NCBI RefSeq assembly: GCF_026262505.1
Contig: NC_067206.1
Coordinates: 31,139,896 to 31,203,895 of the forward strand
DNA from: Trichomonas vaginalis G3
Taxonomy: Eukaryota > Parabasalia > Trichomonadida > Trichomonadidae
Direction of reading: 5' to 3'
DNA length: 64,000 nucleotides
Part shown: positions 54,887-64,000 of the stretch, in pieces
Layout: each line of letters begins with the position of its first letter
How positions within the stretch are numbered: position 1 is the first letter of the stretch
Position numbers and translations under genes: made by a program
Notes under the pieces: generated by a model
What the model saw: only the letters and a program-made list of their open reading frames with translations
Database searches by the model: none
What the model was told of the DNA's origin: nothing

Positions 54887-55249
54887 ATGGACGCACAGAA
54901 CTTAGCGAATGCACAGCAACCTGGACAACCAAACCCAGAGAATATTCCAAATGAAGTTAGAATACAAACTGCAATGGCAAACTATGGTCAAGTGCCAACA
55001 GATGTACAAATGCAAACTGCCATGTCAAATGACGCTGCGTTAGGTTTGCCACCATGGTATGCAAATATGAGATGGAAAGAGTTTTATACAAACCCTGAAG
55101 TGGGATATAAACAACTCTATGCAGATGACGCGAACACAGGAGTTGACCCAGAGTATGTTTTCTACCAGAGGAGAAATAGAATGTATGAGCTCCAGTTAAA
55201 GAATGCAATGGAACTCAACAGGAAACGTAAGAGACTAGGCGGACATTAG
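54887..55249 (+). CDS. Maverick ORF, unknown
   Basis: 120 residues, not recognised. Gln/Asn/Pro-rich first half with two similar segments around IQTAMANYG and MQTAMSNDA; basic end NRKRKRLGGH. The upstream TTTTTATCTAATATTAA resembles the signal before the fibre gene. It may be a structural or DNA-associated protein, but only context supports this. Confidence 0.55.
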   Translation: MDAQNLANAQQPGQPNPENIPNEVRIQTAMANYGQVPTDVQMQTAMSNDAALGLPPWYANMRWKEFYTNPEVGYKQLYADDANTGVDPEYVFYQRRNRMYELQLKNAMELNRKRKRLGGH

Positions 55250-55267
55250 ATTTTTACATATAGTAAA

Positions 55268-55511
55268 ATGGGTTTCTTTGGAAGAATAGGAAACTTCTTT
55301 CGAAATGTTGGAAGAGGTATATGGAATGGAATAAAATCTGTCGGAAGAGGAATTTGGAACGGAGTCAAAAATATTGGTAAAAGAGTAGGTCAGTTTGTTG
55401 GTATATATACCTAAAGACCCTGAACCAGAAGAACAAGCTCCTGTTATACAACAGCCTGAACCTGCACCACAGTCTAGTTGGCAACCAAATCCAACACCTC
55501 AACCGTATTAA
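55268..55511 (+). CDS. Maverick small amphipathic/basic protein region
   Basis: Begins MGFFGRIGNFFRNVGRGIWN with repeated amphipathic, basic segments, followed by Pro/Gln-rich coding-like sequence. The MGxFG start is shared with the ORF at 58804. Such proteins line the inside of capsids or act on membranes in adenovirus-like elements; this is inference. The part appears broken. Confidence 0.45.
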
Positions 55512-55835
55512 AATTATATTTTTACCGTTCGATAGTAGTTGTATATGAAACTAAGTTCTAAGTAAAACGCGTGGTATAATGGAATTATTCTCTTTCTTCC
55601 ATCTGTAGTAAACCATACTTGAAAGTCTGAAATACTTCCACTCGGCGGTTCATATAGCTTTGTAGGTTTTTCGTAAAAGTCATTTGCCAAGCATAAAAAA
55701 GAGTTTTGTGCACCAGAAAATGAAGCATGAACTATAATAGCATCTGAGTCGAAAACATTTTCATATGTTCCATTAGGGTTTCGACTTCATAAAAGTTCGG
55801 GTGTACTGGATATTCTGCAGGCTGATTTAACATCC
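55512..55835. other. Maverick stretch without a clear part
   Basis: Reverse-strand coding-like sequence without a frame I can assign, adjoining the reverse-strand ORF that follows. No function can be given. Confidence 0.3.
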
Positions 55836-56360
55836 TCAAAATCTATACCATGCCAAGTTGTTATATTTTGTAGAAATATAAACGTCTTCTCCAAGGTCTT
55901 CTATTCTATTGATTTTAACAGTTGCATTTTTCCTGTCATATATAATATCGAGATGGTACTCTCCTTCGTCAATGTTGTACTGTTTTGCATATTCGAGATA
56001 GATATCGTTTATTTTTTCTTGAAAAGCTTGAAGAGTTGTTTCTAAGTTTACAAGCAAACTAACTTGTAAAAGTTTTCCCTGTTCAAATTTCTCATACGTA
56101 TGTTTTTCTTTGTTATAGTATCGAACTTCAAAAGCGACCGTAAATGGGAAACCATGTATGGCTTCTGAAATGAACTTCATTCTACGAAAGCCAATAGCTT
56201 TTGTGACGGATGGGTCTCTTAACCATCTTAGTGGGTAGTCAAAACGATAGCCTTCATGCTTTACGGTCTCTGTCTCAAACTTTTGACCGACGTTAGTAAA
56301 AAGTTCATCTAATGGTTTAGTTGTAGCAACTCTTGAATTTTCTTTTTCTATTGAAAGCAT
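55836..56360 (-). CDS. Maverick ORF, possible structural protein
   Basis: 174 residues, not recognised. It has alternating charged and aromatic segments (GYRFDYPLRWLRDP, FPFTVAFEVRYYNKE) that look like beta strands, so a virion or fibre-associated protein is possible. It is divergently arranged with the fibre-like gene, with only 18 bp between start codons, suggesting shared late expression. Confidence 0.5.
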   Translation of the reverse strand: MLSIEKENSRVATTKPLDELFTNVGQKFETETVKHEGYRFDYPLRWLRDPSVTKAIGFRRMKFISEAIHGFPFTVAFEVRYYNKEKHTYEKFEQGKLLQVSLLVNLETTLQAFQEKINDIYLEYAKQYNIDEGEYHLDIIYDRKNATVKINRIEDLGEDVYISTKYNNLAWYRF

Positions 56361-56378
56361 ATTTTATCTAGAATAAAA
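56361..56378. promoter_or_regulatory. 18-bp divergent promoter region
   Basis: The whole space between two divergent starts is a near-palindrome, ATTTTATCTAGAATAAAAAT with its edges reaching into both start codons. TTTATCTA also precedes the ORF at 54887. Virophage and Polinton-like elements use AT-rich late promoters of this style. Confidence 0.45.
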
Positions 56379-57695
56379 ATGTCGAAAGAAACAGCGTCTA
56401 TGAGAGAAATACAACACAACCGACAACTCATTTTGCAAGCTCTAAATAAGAACACAACAAACTTTTCAAACTATTCTAAGATATCTGAGTCATTGAAAGA
56501 AGGAAACTTAAAACTGACATTAAACCCATTGACAGACGAGTTTCTGTTTCAAGACAGTAAGAACCATACTGTTTGTATAAATCCAACAAAAGGAACTTTA
56601 AACGAGAAACCTATAGATGAACTTCTTTTGAAAGCAGATGTTGACAACAAAGCTGACAAAGAGTATGTCATTGAAAAAGTTCAAGAAGAACATGACAGAG
56701 CAGATGCAACATATGCAACGAAAGAGGATGTTGACAACAAAGCTGACAAAGAGTATGTTAACGATGAGTTAGCATGTGTGGCTAGTGCGTTAGTGAAGAA
56801 GGCAGATAAGGAATATGTGGATGAAAAAGACAATGAAATTATAAAAAGCGTTGAATGGTACCATGAACGGACATCGAAGATTTTAGAAGGTAAAGCCAAT
56901 ACAGGGTGGGTTTCAGGATGTTTAGACCTTAAAGCGGATAAGAACCATACACATACCATTGCAAATATTACAAACTTACAAGAAAAGTTAGATGGCAAAG
57001 CTGACAAGAACCATACACATACCATTGCAAATATTACAAACTTACAAGAAACCTTAAACAGGAAAAGTGACGTTGGACATACACATACATCTTCTGAAAT
57101 AACAGACTTAAACGTTAGCCTTGAAAAGAAGGCAGATAAGAACCATACACACGATTTCTTCGCAACTGTTGGTATAGAAAATATTGAAGGAACGGTTGAA
57201 GAAACTGGTGGGGATGTATTAGATTGGAAACCTCCTAACTTTCCACAAGGTTTAACATCGGAAGAAGACATAACAACGATGAGATACATTAGATGTAGAA
57301 ATGTCTATGTCATGGAGGATGAAAACAAAGTTAAATTCACTGCTCAAGATTTATATGATAAAAAAGCTGACAAAACAGAGCTTCAAACATTAAAGACAGA
57401 AATACTTCAAACCATTTACCCAGTTGGTTCTATTTACACGTCAATGAACTCTACCAGACCAGAAGTAGTACTTGGTTTTGGAACTTGGACTCAAATACTC
57501 GAAAGTTTTTTGTATTGTGCACACACTCCAAAGAAAACAGGTGGAAGTAAAACGATATCTGTCGACAACTTGCCACCACATAGTCATTCTGGTACAACAA
57601 ACTTTTCTGGCGACCATAGCCACTCATTAAGAGACCACCCATTATACAAATCAGAGTATGAAGCTGGCTATGACGTTTTATCTCCAGATTTATAA
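56379..57695 (+). CDS. Maverick tail-fibre-like receptor-binding protein
   Basis: 438 residues with phage-fibre architecture. After an N-terminal domain come three KADKEYV units (about 90-150), then four repeats around NHTHTIANITNL or GHTHTSSEITDL (about 187-265), then PVGSIYTSMNSTRP and FGTWTQI (about 347-372), and a His-rich end (PPHSHSG, GDHSHSL). The VGSIY..P..FGTW segment and HxH motifs resemble the tips of phage T4-type fibres, where paired His residues bind iron in a trimer. It would serve attachment to the host surface. The domain likeness is by eye; the role in a Maverick is inference. Confidence 0.7.
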   Translation: MSKETASMREIQHNRQLILQALNKNTTNFSNYSKISESLKEGNLKLTLNPLTDEFLFQDSKNHTVCINPTKGTLNEKPIDELLLKADVDNKADKEYVIEKVQEEHDRADATYATKEDVDNKADKEYVNDELACVASALVKKADKEYVDEKDNEIIKSVEWYHERTSKILEGKANTGWVSGCLDLKADKNHTHTIANITNLQEKLDGKADKNHTHTIANITNLQETLNRKSDVGHTHTSSEITDLNVSLEKKADKNHTHDFFATVGIENIEGTVEETGGDVLDWKPPNFPQGLTSEEDITTMRYIRCRNVYVMEDENKVKFTAQDLYDKKADKTELQTLKTEILQTIYPVGSIYTSMNSTRPEVVLGFGTWTQILESFLYCAHTPKKTGGSKTISVDNLPPHSHSGTTNFSGDHSHSLRDHPLYKSEYEAGYDVLSPDL

Positions 57696-57839
57696 CGCAT
57701 TCAGCAAAAAAAGACTTTTCGACAAACTGAACCAGGAGGAAACCACCAACATACTTTACAACAACATCTACAGGACTAGGTAAAAAATACATGCCACCTT
57801 ACATGAAGTTTGTGCATGGTATAGAATTGCTTAGTCGTC

Positions 57840-58787
57840 ATTTTCAACTTCTTTAGCATATTCGTCAGGAGTTGTCTTATATTTGTTAGGAACTGTCTTT
57901 GAAAGTATACCACCTTGAACTTTGACAAGTTTGAAACGAGGTCTGACAATAGTAGTTTTATCTTCTGCTTGCAGTGTGTACATTTTGCCATGTTTGCCTA
58001 AAACTTCATAATATTCTCTTGTATACTTTCTTCTATTTTTACGAACACGAATGCGAGTACCTGTCGAGTTCCATTGTTGTCATAGTCAATAGTATTTTCA
58101 TATGGGTCGCGTTTAGGTATTTCTATTTTTACTTTGTCACCTTTCTTAAGTTTGAAGCCTGGCATTCTTTCTTGTTTTCTCTTTTGACTAAACTATTAAA
58201 TATATAGTCTTTCTCTAAGTCGGGGTTGTTTTTCATTTCTTCGGGGGAGTGGTTTCCCAAACCTTTTTGTTTACGGCTATTGTAAATATTTAAAACTTGT
58301 CTCATCTTTGCCATGGAGAAATGTCTATATTTGTCGTCATATGACATTTCATCTACCTCACCACCTTGTGGTTGGTTTAAGTCTCTTAAGATTTTTATAC
58401 AACTGTCAATGACACCAAGAGCAGAATGGTTTTGGTCGACAATGAAATATTGGTTTACATTTTTTGAACGCAGATAGTTTTTAATATCGTCTGATTTGAA
58501 AGAACTTTCACAGTCAGATGTCAGTTTTGTTGGATGGTATTTGTCAACGATATTGTCAAAGCAGTTTTCACATCTAAAATATTTTTGGACTGTAATGGTA
58601 TGGCTTCACAGTATCTTGTGTTTTGACCGACAAATATTAGCCAATATGGTGGTCCATCTTCTCTATACCTCGGAATGTTTTCCAAGATATCCATAAACCA
58701 AGCATTTGGTGTTGAACTAAAGATTTTTATCATGAGTGCTTTCTTTGTCGCTTTAGAAACATAGGGGTCCTTGTTTGAATTCGTCAT
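57840..58787 (-). pseudogene. Maverick integrase region (retroviral type)
   Basis: The start of the reverse-strand part reads WFMDILENIPRYREDGPPYWLIFVGQNTRYCEAIPLQSKN, split here as WFMDILENIPRY and WLIFVGQNTRYCEAIPLQ, typical of the rve integrase core in Mavericks. The later part (NIYNSRKQKGLGNHSPEEM) fits the end of the core and the C-terminal domain. It would insert the element with short target duplications. The part is broken. Confidence 0.75.
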
Positions 58788-58803
58788 TTTTAACCCATAA
58801 GAA

Positions 58804-59205
58804 ATGGGTTTATTTGGCGCATTAGCAGGAGTCGCATCTAGATTTTTGCCCGCAGTGGGAACACTAGCCAGAGGTGCATTTGGAATTGGAAGGAAGATTT
58901 TGAGTACTTTAGGTATACTGAAAGAGAAAGCACAACCTATTATACAAACCGTACAGAAAGGTTGGGATGTAGCACGAGATGCAGCAAATCTTATTCCAAA
59001 TCCTGAAACAAGAGGAAAAGTTCAAGGATGGATGGACAATGTAGGAAGACAAGCAGGAAACTACTATAACAAAGCAAATGACTACTATAACCAAGCAGGG
59101 CACTACATGGACCAAGGTGAAAGATTCTTTAACAGAGGATATAACCATGCACAACAGTGGGTAAACAACAACCAACCTCAACCGCCTCAAACGTGGGGAA
59201 TGTAA
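58804..59205 (+). CDS. Maverick amphipathic virion-type protein
   Basis: 133 residues starting MGLFGALAGVASRFLPAVG, a glycine- and alanine-rich amphipathic helix, then a long helical region and a Tyr/Asn/Gln-rich end (AGNYYNKANDYYNQAGHYMD). The N-terminal style is like adenoviral protein VI, which disrupts membranes during entry. This comparison is by composition only. It lies 17 bp from the divergent integrase start. Confidence 0.5.
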   Translation: MGLFGALAGVASRFLPAVGTLARGAFGIGRKILSTLGILKEKAQPIIQTVQKGWDVARDAANLIPNPETRGKVQGWMDNVGRQAGNYYNKANDYYNQAGHYMDQGERFFNRGYNHAQQWVNNNQPQPPQTWGM

Positions 59206-59224
59206 AATTTTTTACTGAGATGAA

Positions 59225-59377
59225 ATGAACAATACAGCATTGAGACAAATGGGTTCAAGATGGATTTGTCGACTTCCAGCAGTTACACAACCACGTGTTT
59301 GTCAAGTTCTTCCTATACCTCAGGAAGTTTTAGACCGACTTAAAAAACAACAACCAGTTGAAAACAAACCAAACTAA
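59225..59377 (+). CDS. Maverick small ORF
   Basis: 50 residues (MNNTALRQMGSRWICRLPAV...), not recognised. It is preceded by AAAATTTTTTACTGAGATGA, which is repeated almost unchanged before the next ORF start at 59395. The duplicated leader supports real expression of both. Confidence 0.45.
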   Translation: MNNTALRQMGSRWICRLPAVTQPRVCQVLPIPQEVLDRLKKQQPVENKPN

Positions 59378-59394
59378 AATTTTTTACTGAGATG

Positions 59395-59739
59395 AAATGA
59401 CCGAAGAAGTTGAAACGGTAGATTTGACACCACAAACAAAAAAGTTCAGAACCATTGTCAAAACCTGTCAAAGAACTTACAGATGAAGAGAAAAATTCAA
59501 TAATAGAAAGTGCCAGGTCTGGAAATACAAACCCTAACTACAAAGTCACTTTTCATAGAAATGGAACGGCTAGTATCTCAAAAAAGAAACAGACTCTCAC
59601 AAATAAAATATTGAAGTCTGAAGGAGCTTTCGAGACAACAGATGGAAAAGTTTACTTCACTGACCAACAGTTCATTATAGAACATCTCATTGACTTAGAG
59701 TCGAAATATTCTAAACTTTACAACAAACAAAAAAGTTGA
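59395..59739 (+). CDS. Maverick small ORF region, unknown
   Basis: Not recognised. It includes a 94-codon stretch from 59455 with ELTDEEKNSIIESARSG, VTFHRNGTASISKKK and a helical end. It could be a small regulatory or DNA-associated protein. The part may be broken. Confidence 0.4.
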
Positions 59740-59756
59740 AAGGAAAACAAAAACAA

Positions 59757-60093
59757 ATGGCATATGATATTTATGAAGATGTTGACGACACAACTGTTCC
59801 TGCAAGTGAGGTAAAGTCAAGGAACCAAAAGTGACGAAAACGATAGAAGAAGAAAAACCAAAAACTGAAGATAAACCAAAACCAAAGTTAGTTTCCAAAC
59901 TAAACCAAGTCAACCTTCATTAGCTGGTATGGGTTGGCGTCAAAGACTTATGGCAGCAGGTGGTTATGTAAAGTAAAGAAAAAAAATATTTTTTATTTTT
60001 ATAAAAATGCCCCCATATAGAATGGATAGAAGGTCTGCTAGAATAAAAGCAGAGTTAGAAAGATATGGTTGGAAAAGTTTCGAAGAAGTTTAA
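59757..60093 (+). other. Maverick cluster of very short ORFs
   Basis: Short coding-like pieces (starting MAYDIYEDVDDTTV at 59757 and MPPYRMDRRSARIKAELERY at 60007) with Lys/Glu/Pro-rich composition. The second is preceded by a T-rich leader. No function can be assigned. Confidence 0.35.
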
Positions 60094-60119
60094 ATATAGG
60101 AAGGGAAAGACCCAATAAA

Positions 60120-62161
60120 AGTCTATGACAAACTGGTCTGGTCTTCGCTACGAAGATGGACTTAGAAACCGCGCGCGCCAATTATCCAAACAGACTAGAG
60201 AGGTTAGAAGAGAAACGTCTTTATGGACATGCCTTTCGATGTTTCTGAGCCTCAAGTTGAAGGACACGACGGCTTTGCCAGATTCTACTGGAAACATGAC
60301 GAACAATTGCATCCTTTGAGAAGGAAAAAAGGGAAGGTGAAGACAAACATGCTCCCATGGAAAGAACAAGATATGCATATGAGAAGTATCGTGAAGTTAG
60401 AAGTCAAATTACATCTGGTCGAACCTTTACAGTAAACTTTGACGAAGGAAAGAACAAAGAAGGCTTCATGGGTGTACTTGCTGCAATTCAAGACGGAAAT
60501 AAGAAAGGATACAATCTCAGACTAACCGTAACAGATTTGGACGGTCACATTTACTATGCACATGGCAATGTCACAACAGCCGCACAACTTCTTGACGCTT
60601 TCAAGACTACAAAGAGAGAACAAATGGTTGACTCCGACTCAGACATTTTGAATGCAATTGAAGGAATTGCAAGTGTCAAGTTCGAATGGTACCAACCTAA
60701 CCCTCAAGCAGTCAGACAACATGCTGGATACTTCCCCTTCAGAAATAAGTCTGACATTGACTTGACAAGGTATGGAATTTACAATTCAATCGAAACAATT
60801 GTCAATGAACCTTGTATTCTTACATGTCTCAGGAACTCTGGTCTTGTTACAGATGAGAAGATGAAGTATCTTGAGTCATGTGTGAAACAAGGTACATTCT
60901 CAGAGGTCAATTGTCAAAAATTGCACCGTTGGCAAATGTGAATATCCGAGTCAACATTCCGACTGAGAAAGGTTCTTCACATGACGACTATGTTGTTGAC
61001 AAAGACTTACCATGGTTGAAGATTGTAATTGTCCACAACCACTTCATGTTGAACGAAAGTCTTACAAACCCATTGTTCGGAAAAGGCAAGTGCAACATTG
61101 TCAGAGCTGTAAACATTCTTTTCGAGAAAGGTTTGTTGGAACCAATTCCAGATGACAAGCTGACAGAAACTTTTGTACCAAAAGACGAAACAAACTTTTC
61201 ATGTTAGCAAGACCAAAAGTTGTTCCAGACAAAGTTCTAGTACAAAAGAAGTACACAATTCCCAAGGAGTTGGATTGTTCGGATACCAACCTGAACCAGA
61301 AGAACTTCCAATGAGGTTGCAAGAACTTCAAGATGCTATAAACAAACTTCCATTGAGACATCCAATTGACGTCAAATTGTATTGGAGAGCATCTGAGTTA
61401 GGTCAGAAGGTTTTATATGAAACAGGTTGCTTCGACGATGTTTATGAGATAACAGGAGAAGTTTCTCAGAAGATAAGAGACTCACTTGAATTTCCACAAA
61501 CTGGACCAATTGGTTGCGACAAGTTCGACTCAGATGAAAAGATATACTATGTCGACCTTAACGCTGCGTACATGAGGTTTGTCCAATATATTCCACTGGA
61601 ATTCCAAACGAAGATGGTGAGTTCCTGGGAAGGAACTATACAGTTGGAAAAGTCATACAACAACTGTATGATATTAGGAAAGCTTCAAACCCCAAACTTG
61701 CAATGACACTCAAATTGCTTATGAATTCGACATGGGGATATTCCATTAAGAAACCTCAAAAGATGAAGAGTAAACACTATGAGAAGGTCGACAACTTTGT
61801 TGAAAGGTTTTCTCCTTTTGTTTTGAAGTACGAATTCACTCAAGGTCAAAGTGGCTTAGTAACCACATTAAAACCTATTGTCGAACATTGGTCCTATCCT
61901 CAGTTCGCAAAGGCAGTCCTTGACAACTACAACAAATTCTTCTCCGAAGTCAAATCCAAAGTTGTGGTTTACTATGAGAACATTGACGCACTCATGACGA
62001 ACGAAGAAGGGTACAACAAACTCATTGAAATGGGCATGGTCGGTGAAAAGATGGGTCAATTCAAATTGGACAAAATTTTCACCGAAGTTCATGTAATATC
62101 GAAAAGGAAGTACTGGGGTGTTAAAGAAGATGGTGAAATAGTTAAACATTGCATGAAATAA
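60120..62161 (+). pseudogene. Maverick DNA polymerase B region (protein-primed)
   Basis: The region carries family B polymerase signatures in order: IYYVDLNAAYM (palm motif A type) near 61550 and KLLMNSTWGYSIKKP (motif B type) near 61707, followed by thumb-like sequence ending near 62161. The upstream part (60357-61200) has the basic, helical look of the N-terminal and exonuclease region. Such polymerases replicate Mavericks from protein-primed ends. The part is broken in several places and shorter than the family norm. Confidence 0.75.
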
Positions 62162-62600
62162 AAAATTTTTATTCGAATTTGAATCGGACAGGTCGAGTTA
62201 CACCATTCTTGGTCTCAAACTCATATATAACCTGTTTGTCTGTATTTTCGTCGACTATGGCACGAGACACGAACATTGACCAAACGGACAAAAAGTGTCA
62301 TTTCCGATGGTCACGCAGCCAATCGCATTCGAGCACTTCGAAGAAGCCTTACGTTCCAAGGGAGAGGGTGTCTGGTGCAAGGGAGAGGTCATGAACTCTA
62401 CGAGCAGTACATCCTCAATGCCTGGGAGGACAAATCGTCCTTGGATTGGCAATTCTACCAACTCCTCTGGGACGACCTCCTACGCAACTGGGATGACGAA
62501 AGAGTCCAATTCAGAGGTCAGGAACTACTTGTCCAAATTATCCTTAATTTAAGCCGCTTACGCAACTAAAAACTTAAATTTACTCGGGGTTTCCCCCTAA
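62162..62600 (+). other. Maverick ORF region, unknown
   Basis: Overlapping frames of 80-97 codons; the one at 62276-62569 (EQYILNAWEDKSSLDWQFYQLLWDDLL) looks the most protein-like. GC content is higher than in the flanks. Not recognised. Confidence 0.35.
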
Positions 62601-62618
62601 AATAAAATTTTTTTACTC

Positions 62619-62972
62619 TTAGAACCACTCGAGGTTCTCCTTACGGTTGTTGAGCTTGTCACCGTCAATGTGTCTGACCTTCGTCTTCTTGTTGGATTTG
62701 GAACCCATTGAATTGCGACAAGCTTGCCCATGGAGATTGAACCGATTCCGAAGGGTAAGGTTCAAGTGTCCCAAGTTGTTGAGGACTGGGGTAAGAACCT
62801 TGCCGTCTCCTGTTGCGGATTTGGTATGGGTAGGGTTGGGAAATTTCGTAAGTGTCATCGGCAACAAGGGTTGCCCAAACTTCCTCTTCTTCGTGTTTCT
62901 CTTCTTCCTCTTTCTTCTCTTCTTCGTGTTTCTCTTCTTCCTCGACAATTCCTTCTTCAATTCTGTGTTCAC
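62619..62972 (-). CDS. Maverick HNH-nuclease-like ORF
   Basis: 117 residues ending KKTKVRHIDGDKLNNRKENLEWF. HIDGDKLNNRKENLEW is the core of the HNH_3 family found in phage and intron-encoded homing nucleases. The N-terminal part is a Lys/Arg-rich run that may not be native. It could cut DNA to favour the element's spread. Start uncertain. Confidence 0.55.
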   Translation of the reverse strand: MNTELKKELSRKKRNTKKRRKRKKRNTKKRKFGQPLLPMTLTKFPNPTHTKSATGDGKVLTPVLNNLGHLNLTLRNRFNLHGQACRNSMGSKSNKKTKVRHIDGDKLNNRKENLEWF

Positions 62973-62975
62973 GAA

Positions 62976-63311
62976 TTACGGTGTTGCATTTCTGTCCTTT
63001 CCGAGTACCTTCCAGATGGCGTCTATCTCTTCGAAGAAACGGTAGATGAGTCTGGCAAGGTCTCGGTTCTCTCTCGCGTAAATGCGCAAGGTTTCCGTCA
63101 AATCATTCAGGCATTTCTCATTGGAAGCTTGGTTCATGAGGACATCGGCTTTGAGCTTGGTCATCTCTTCCATAAGACTACTTTGGAGAGTCTTAACGGT
63201 GTTTGTCAGATGAGCTTTCAAATTCAAAATTTGAATTTGAACTGGGCGCTTGTCTGGCAACATTGAAAGGACATCTGCCATTGTGTTCGGCTTCGGTGCT
63301 TGTTCGGACAT
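62976..63311 (-). CDS. Maverick coiled-coil ORF
   Basis: 111 residues, predicted mostly coiled coil (LKAHLTNTVKTLQSSLMEEM, LKADVLMNQASNEKCLNDL). Not recognised. It belongs to a run of reverse-strand ORFs that continues to the window end. Confidence 0.5.
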   Translation of the reverse strand: MSEQAPKPNTMADVLSMLPDKRPVQIQILNLKAHLTNTVKTLQSSLMEEMTKLKADVLMNQASNEKCLNDLTETLRIYARENRDLARLIYRFFEEIDAIWKVLGKDRNATP

Positions 63312-63343
63312 CGAAAAAATGAAGTGGTTTGAGAATGACGGTT

Positions 63344-63646
63344 TTACTTCAAAAAGCTTGTTATGACAGTTATGTCATACAACAAGTTTAAAATAATATC
63401 TTGTTCTTCTTCTGAACGTTTGTTGTCTCTTCCGATAAAAGTTTCGAACATGAGAACCAAAAAACGTTTTTTGAGATTGCGGAAGAGTTCAGGCAAACGT
63501 TCATATTCTGGATATGTTGGGAGCAGTTCAAAACATCTGAGCTGACTTTCGGACAAAATTGGGACAATGTCAGAAAATTCATCTTTGGTCGGACTGCTTG
63601 AAGGTAAGTCCCTTACATGTAAGTAGCTCTGGTAAAGTCTTCTCAT
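63344..63646 (-). CDS. Maverick ORF, unknown
   Basis: 100 residues, helical, no recognised motif (SQLRCFELLPTYPEYERLPE, KRFLVLMFETFIGRDNK). It follows the next ORF by a few bases, so the reverse-strand group is tightly packed. Confidence 0.5.
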   Translation of the reverse strand: MRRLYQSYLHVRDLPSSSPTKDEFSDIVPILSESQLRCFELLPTYPEYERLPELFRNLKKRFLVLMFETFIGRDNKRSEEEQDIILNLLYDITVITSFLK

Positions 63647-63651
63647 TTCTG

Positions 63652-63927
63652 CTAACTTTGGAGTATAGCTTCGTAGTTTAGAAGTTTTAATTTTAATTGT
63701 CTTATTCCACTCTTTACTTCTAAACGGTAACTATCCATGAGGTCAAGAGTAGCTTTGGTAGCTTTAAGTGGAGCTATCTGTTCCTTGACTTCTGCAATTT
63801 TGGTTGCAATTGTGGTTTGAGCTCCTTCAAGTTCGCCGTCTATGTCGTTCTCAACGCCTTCAACCATGGCTTGAAACTCTTCATCGGTCCATTGAGATTG
63901 GTGTGGGACGAATTTAACTTGCTTCAT
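63652..63927 (-). CDS. Maverick coiled-coil ORF
   Basis: 91 residues, helical (AQTTIATKIAEVKEQIAPL, YRLEVKSGIRQLKLKLLNYE). Not recognised. The reverse strand has AGTAAAAACATTTTTTTTC before the start, like the leader GTAAAAACATTTTTATT of the methyltransferase gene. A further reverse-strand gene appears to begin beyond it and leave the window. Confidence 0.5.
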   Translation of the reverse strand: MKQVKFVPHQSQWTDEEFQAMVEGVENDIDGELEGAQTTIATKIAEVKEQIAPLKATKATLDLMDSYRLEVKSGIRQLKLKLLNYEAILQS

Positions 63928-64000
63928 TCAAAAAATGAAAAAAAATGTTTTTACTCTAAACGTTAAGGTTTACTGAACTGGTTGGATGTCGCCTTCACAG

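Larger units (their letters stand above)
53633..64000. mobile_element. Maverick/Polinton, left part (runs off the window)
   Basis: A gene-dense, less AT-rich block whose gene content is typical of trichomonad Mavericks: adenine methyltransferase, retroviral-type integrase, protein-primed family B DNA polymerase, fibre-like and small structural proteins. The exact left end is uncertain; an inverted pair CACTACC (53633) and GGTAGTG (53669) and a strong hairpin lie near it. The element is more than 10 kb long and continues beyond base 64000. It is broken, with several breaks concentrated in the integrase and polymerase parts, while other parts look whole. Long surviving frames suggest a fairly young copy. 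Confidence 0.85.

Noticed and set aside
1-64000. CRISPR arrays or bacterial operons
   Set aside because: The tandem arrays have no unique spacers, and gene structure and promoters are eukaryotic.

Overview
The window is AT-rich eukaryotic DNA with long intronless genes. Four genes and one transposase carry TCATTTT-type initiator motifs 2 to 22 bases before their start codons. Together with multi-pass class III cyclases, Tmc-like membrane proteins, glycine-rich and Pmp-like surface proteins, R2R3 Myb factors, MULE transposons and Maverick/Polinton elements, this points to a parabasalid. Trichomonas vaginalis is the best guess and Tritrichomonas the alternative. This is inferred from gene families and promoter style, not from a database match.

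Layout. 1-1006: tail of a Maverick relic ending in a two-stem hairpin. 1018-10112: a 4.76-kb tandem pair, each copy holding a cyclase-domain relic, a non-autonomous MULE-like element with target-site duplications, and a reverse-strand Pmp-like surface gene with a tetrapeptide-repeat stalk. 11142-22838: two head-to-head 1,568-residue adenylyl cyclases; the reverse copy has two frame breaks, and about 500 bp of their catalytic domains are almost identical. 23126-31913: three glycine-rich (ALK/LTK-type) genes or relics, a Tmc-like membrane gene with an internal stop, and a well-preserved MULE with perfect 9-bp target duplications. 32150-37663: a large BEACH-family protein that ends before the PH-BEACH module. 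38250-39010: a GC-richer stretch whose folding suggests one or two undescribed structured RNAs. 39051-46255: an unknown acidic-tailed protein and three Myb regulators. 46300-53640: gene-poor DNA with two minisatellites and a decayed second MULE. 53640-64000: a Maverick with adenine methyltransferase, phage-tail-fibre-like protein, integrase, protein-primed DNA polymerase and HNH-like parts; it runs off the window.

Working together: the cyclases and the Tmc-like protein belong to membrane signalling families. The Pmp-like and glycine-rich proteins are probable cell-surface molecules, and the Mybs are probable transcription regulators. Much of the rest is mobile DNA. Single-base length differences in homopolymer runs break several host genes, so some apparent pseudogenes may be sequencing errors.
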